DNA of 7,288 nucleotides from SCRD01 sp046705285. Lineage in GTDB: Bacteria > Acidobacteriota > Terriglobia > UBA7540. The translations under genes were made by a program, and so were the position numbers. Below, piece by piece: positions 7,006 through 7,288 of the stretch. Numbering within the stretch: the stretch's first letter is position 1; the number at the start of each line of letters is the position of its first letter. Under the pieces are notes generated by a model. That model saw only the letters and a list, made by a program, of their open reading frames with translations, did not search any database and had not been told where the DNA came from. The DNA is taken from assembly GCA_046705285.1 (NCBI GenBank), contig JBJKQK010000236.1, forward strand, positions 1 to 7,288. Direction: 5' to 3'.

Positions 7006-7288
7006 ATGTCGCTCCTCCGCGCAGGTTATCGTAGTCAATGGTCGGCGTACGTTTACGCATGGTCCCTCGGCAAAATTGGCAGAATCGGACGTTTGCCGGC
7101 CGTGCTCATTTTCCTATCCCTGTTCTGCTCGGCATTCCTGCGAGCACAGAGTAACCACCCGCCAAACCCGCCGCAGTTGCCGTACCCGGCAGATAGCGCG
7201 ACGAATGTCGGAAGTTCGGTTCCATTGGAAGTGAATGTTTCGGATCCCGATGGCGATCCTCTGACGGTCACATTCTACGGGCGTCGAA
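7006..7288 (+). CDS. N-terminus of a secreted Ig-like-domain protein, possibly a metallophosphoesterase (3' end outside window)
   Basis: The frame is open from ATG 7006 to the window edge (94 codons). Residues 1-30 are basic and aromatic, followed by a hydrophobic core PAVLIFLSLFCSAFL (31-45) and a likely cleavage near FLRA-QS (about 47/48). The protein would thus be exported by the Sec route with an extended n-region. The Cys in the core is not in a convincing lipobox. The mature part starts Pro-rich (NHPPNPPQLPYPAD, 50-63), then SATNVGSSVPLEVNVSDPDGDPL (64-86) and TVTFYGRR. PPNPP..PAD.AT.V followed by VSDPDGDPLTV is typical of bacterial Ig-like, fibronectin-like or cadherin-like modules, with Asp residues that could bind calcium. 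From memory, the ending VTFYGR often precedes a calcineurin-like phosphoesterase domain, but that part is not in view. It is 284 bases from the ATPase gene and may have its own transcription unit. Confidence 0.78.
   Translation, partial: MSLLRAGYRSQWSAYVYAWSLGKIGRIGRLPAVLIFLSLFCSAFLRAQSNHPPNPPQLPYPADSATNVGSSVPLEVNVSDPDGDPLTVTFYGRR

Noticed and set aside
1..7288. CRISPR arrays, tRNA or rRNA genes, insertion sequences, phage genes
   Set aside because: No regularly spaced repeats, no tRNA-like cloverleaf or rRNA segments, and no transposase or integrase motifs were found on either strand.

Overview
The window is a one-directional (+ strand) stretch of a bacterial exopolysaccharide / surface-polysaccharide locus. 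It is moderately GC-rich by eye, tightly packed in places, and uses AGGAGG-type ribosome sites. The mix of genes (an ExeA-like AAA ATPase with a peptidoglycan-binding tail, an O-antigen polymerase/ligase-like protein, an MOP-family flippase, a kinase fused to a nucleotidyltransferase-like domain, and Asp-box and Ig-like secreted proteins) suits a Gram-negative, diderm bacterium. Acidobacteriota or a deltaproteobacterial lineage (Myxococcota, Desulfobacterota) would fit best. That assignment is inference; no rRNA or tRNA marker is present.

Layout. 2-208: the C-terminal end of a protein with one clear Asp-box (BNR) motif. Its stop overlaps the next start as ATGA. 205-1755: a two-domain protein with an N-terminal nucleotidyltransferase-like domain and a C-terminal thymidylate-kinase-like P-loop domain. 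1873-3072: a multi-pass membrane protein of the Wzy/WaaL O-antigen polymerase/ligase superfamily. 3073-3645: about 570 bases without a convincing gene, holding several short open frames that may be relics. 3646-5235 (possibly from 3526): a Wzx-like polysaccharide flippase. 5411-6721: an ExeA/GspA-type ATPase with one membrane span and a C-terminal LysM domain. 6722-7005: a gap with a small GC-rich hairpin. 7006 to the window end: the start of a secreted protein with a signal peptide and a Pro-rich, Ig-like segment, possibly the front of a metallophosphoesterase-type protein.

How they may work together (inference from family knowledge). The flippase would move lipid-linked repeat units across the inner membrane, and the Wzy-like protein would join them or ligate them to an acceptor. 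The LysM-anchored ATPase could couple cytoplasmic ATP hydrolysis to the peptidoglycan layer during assembly or export. The kinase fusion may act on a nucleotide or sugar precursor, or on a glycan. No glycosyltransferase, initiating sugar transferase, chain-length regulator, outer-membrane exporter or exosortase lies inside the window, so the full pathway must extend beyond it.
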